Source: an uncultured Pseudomonadota bacterium
Lineage (GTDB): Bacteria > Pseudomonadota > Gammaproteobacteria > Burkholderiales > Thiobacillaceae
Direction: 5' to 3'
NCBI GenBank assembly: GCA_903883985.1
Contig: CAISDD010000259.1
Location: forward strand, 1 to 25,730
DNA: 25,730 bases
How positions within the stretch are numbered: the first letter of the stretch is position 1; every line of letters begins with the position of its first letter. Shown in pieces: positions 24,373-25,730 of the stretch. The translations under genes and the position numbers were made by a program. Under the pieces are notes generated by a model, which did no database searches, was not told the origin of the DNA, and saw nothing but the letters and a program-made list of their open reading frames with translations.

Positions 24373-25374
24373 ATGATCGCACTTGAACTGCTCTTATTCC
24401 TTCTCATCATCCTCGTCGCCGCGGAGGTCTTCGTGAATGCACTGGAGCATCTGGGCGAACGATTAGGGATATCAGAAGGCGTCACGGGGTCCATCTTTGC
24501 CGCGGTAGGGACAGCCATGCCGGAAACCATCGTGCCGCTTTTGGCGATTTTCGCCGGCACTCAGAACCAGAGGCTGAACGAGGAAATCGGCGTCGGCGCC
24601 ATCCTGGGCGCACCCTTGATGCTATCCACCCTGTCCTTGTGTCTGATGGCGCTGTCGGTATGGAAGAAGCGCGGCCTCCAGGGCCACCTCCGGCCGGAGA
24701 GGACCGGTCTGAAGCGCGACCTGGATTTCTTTCTCGCGTCCTTCACAATCGCCACGGTGGCGCTGTTCGTGCCGCACACCGACCCGGCCGTGCGCGTCTC
24801 GCTGGCTGTGGTGATGGTGCTGATCTATTTTTTCTATGTGATGCTCACGCTCAAGGCCTCGGCTGCCCTGGTGAAAGACGGCCACGCCACCGAAGCGGAA
24901 GAAACCATGCTGCTGGCGCGCCTGGGGCTTCCCACCAATCTGTCCACCATCCTGTTGCAGCTCGGCATCGGCTTGGGCCTGCTGATCCTGGGCGCCAAGG
25001 GCTTCATCCATGGCATCGAACTGGCAGCGCCCCTGTTGGGCATCTCCGCACTGATGCTCTCCTTGATGATCGTGCCGGTGGCTACGGAACTACCGGAAAA
25101 GGTGAACTCCATCCTGTGGATACGCAGAAACAAGGATACGCTGGCTTTCGGCAACATCACCGGCGCCATGGTGTTCCAGGGCACCCTGCTGCCCGCCATC
25201 GGCGTGCTGCTCACCCCCTGGGCGCCGGTCAAGGAAGTCATCGCCGGCGTGATCATCACCCTGGTTGCGGCGATCTGGCTACGTTTCATGATGGGGCACG
25301 GCCAACTGCGGGTGTGGCACCTGACGATCAACGGCGGCCTATACGTCAGCTATCTCGTCATCGCCTTGACCTGA
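24373..25374 (+). CDS. Sodium/calcium exchanger-family (CaCA) membrane protein
   Basis: This 333-aa protein is nearly all membrane, with about 10 TM segments. It has two inverted alpha-repeats, as in cation/Ca2+ exchangers: repeat 1 near residues 20-65 (SIFAAVGTAMPETIVPLL) and repeat 2 near 225-275 (LMIVPVATELPEKVNSI). The acidic residues in AMPE and ELPE are the expected ion ligands. A charged cytoplasmic loop (WKKRGLQGHLRPERTGLKRD) separates early helices. I place the start at 24373 because MIALELLLFLLIIL is the natural first helix and GGAA lies 6 nt upstream. The frame stays open upstream to 24136, but that part is basic, proline-rich and unlike the family. The substrate may be Ca2+, another cation or unknown. 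It is divergent from the solute-binding gene across a 267-nt gap in which I see no gene. Confidence 0.85.
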   Translation: MIALELLLFLLIILVAAEVFVNALEHLGERLGISEGVTGSIFAAVGTAMPETIVPLLAIFAGTQNQRLNEEIGVGAILGAPLMLSTLSLCLMALSVWKKRGLQGHLRPERTGLKRDLDFFLASFTIATVALFVPHTDPAVRVSLAVVMVLIYFFYVMLTLKASAALVKDGHATEAEETMLLARLGLPTNLSTILLQLGIGLGLLILGAKGFIHGIELAAPLLGISALMLSLMIVPVATELPEKVNSILWIRRNKDTLAFGNITGAMVFQGTLLPAIGVLLTPWAPVKEVIAGVIITLVAAIWLRFMMGHGQLRVWHLTINGGLYVSYLVIALT

Positions 25375-25512
25375 AATTTATCTAAACTCAGAGTTCCGGA
25401 TCCAGACCGGGATTTAGGCAGTAAATTACGGAATGTGCCTGGCCCTCTTTTCGGGTATTGGGTGTTTAGCCCTTTCGAGAAAGCGATTGCGGCACGGCGA
25501 TGAGGATGGGAC

Positions 25513-25525
25513 GGGCTTTCAGCCC
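25513..25525 (+). terminator. Possible weak terminator hairpin after the exchanger gene
   Basis: GGGCT-TTC-AGCCC forms a perfect 5-bp stem 138 nt after the exchanger stop, followed by TCATGGGTTTTGG. The tail is not a clean T-run and the distance is long, so this may equally be a small repeat. Confidence 0.3.
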
Positions 25526-25551
25526 TCATGGGTTTTGGTTTCAATTTTCCA

Positions 25552-25730
25552 GGCTCTATGTGATTCATAGTGGGTAATCATATTTCATTTTCCCACAAAG
25601 AAAATAAATCATGTTGATAAAGTTCTTTACGTTTCGATAGCCTCTAGCGCGCCTTTTGGCTAGCTGCACTTTGCTATTGATACCCTCCAACACTTCATTT
25701 GTAATACGTTTTCAACAAAGCGTACAATAC
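25552..25730 (-). mobile_element. ISL3-type insertion sequence, one end (cut by right window edge)
   Basis: The sequence changes to AT-richer DNA here. The boundary is placed at GGCTCTATGTGATTC, which resembles ISL3-family terminal inverted repeats starting GGCTCTT. It lies just outside the stop of a minus-strand transposase end. The other inverted repeat and any target duplication are outside the window. Confidence 0.6.
25565..25711 (-). pseudogene. ISL3-family transposase, C-terminal fragment
   Basis: The minus frame gives about 48 residues up to a TGA at 25567-25565, including TNEVLEGINSKVQLAKRRARG and then YRNVKNFINMIYFLCGK. This is the conserved C-terminal end of ISL3 (DDE) transposases, where NGVLEGxN and KRRARGY are hallmarks. 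A TGA stop lies in the same frame at 25714-25712, just before KRITNEV, so the gene appears interrupted by a stop or frameshift close to the window edge. Only about 20 nt lie beyond it, so intact, frameshifted and decayed versions cannot be fully told apart. Confidence 0.65.

Overview
This is a GC-rich chromosomal window, probably from a betaproteobacterium. The guess rests on the EmrAB/NodT efflux operon with a MarR regulator, the density of PAS/hybrid kinases, and dispersed palindromes of the kind common in beta- and gammaproteobacterial genomes. No rRNA, tRNA or CRISPR array was seen, so the taxonomy is only inferred.

Layout. (1) 2-3756, minus strand: a small secreted IalB-like protein is translationally coupled (ATGA overlap) to a very large, glycine-rich QSIGGGGG-repeat exported protein that runs off the left edge. 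(2) 3757-4374: non-coding and packed with dispersed palindromic repeats. (3) 4375-8946, plus strand: a compact four-gene efflux operon, marR-type regulator, NodT/TolC-type outer-membrane lipoprotein, EmrA-type adaptor and EmrB-type MFS pump, with 2-nt gaps or 4-nt overlaps. (4) 8963-19704, minus strand: a four-gene signalling operon reading HTH-receiver protein, then a 1425-aa REC-PAS-GAF-(dead HisKA)-REC-Hpt-REC-EAL protein, then a MASE1-4xPAS hybrid kinase, then a 6-TM 2xPAS kinase. (5) 19705-20009: a terminator, a second copy of the dispersed repeat, and a 7-bp tandem repeat that forms the start of the HTH-receiver gene. (6) 20010-24105, minus strand: a periplasmic family-3 solute-binding protein, a membrane hybrid kinase with two receivers, and moaE. 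(7) 24373-25374, plus strand: a CaCA-type cation exchanger. (8) 25552-25730: the end of an ISL3-type insertion sequence cut by the window edge.

How the genes may work together. The minus-strand signalling genes carry three intact kinases, six clear receivers, one Hpt and one c-di-GMP phosphodiesterase (EAL) domain, with no GGDEF domain in the window. A plausible reading is a branched phosphorelay in which membrane and redox/ligand sensors feed the single Hpt of the EAL protein and so control c-di-GMP breakdown, with the HTH-receiver as the DNA-binding branch. This wiring is inference. The most unusual points are the decayed kinase core inside the EAL protein, the frame-shifting tandem repeat at the operon head, and the IalB/giant-repeat-protein coupling.
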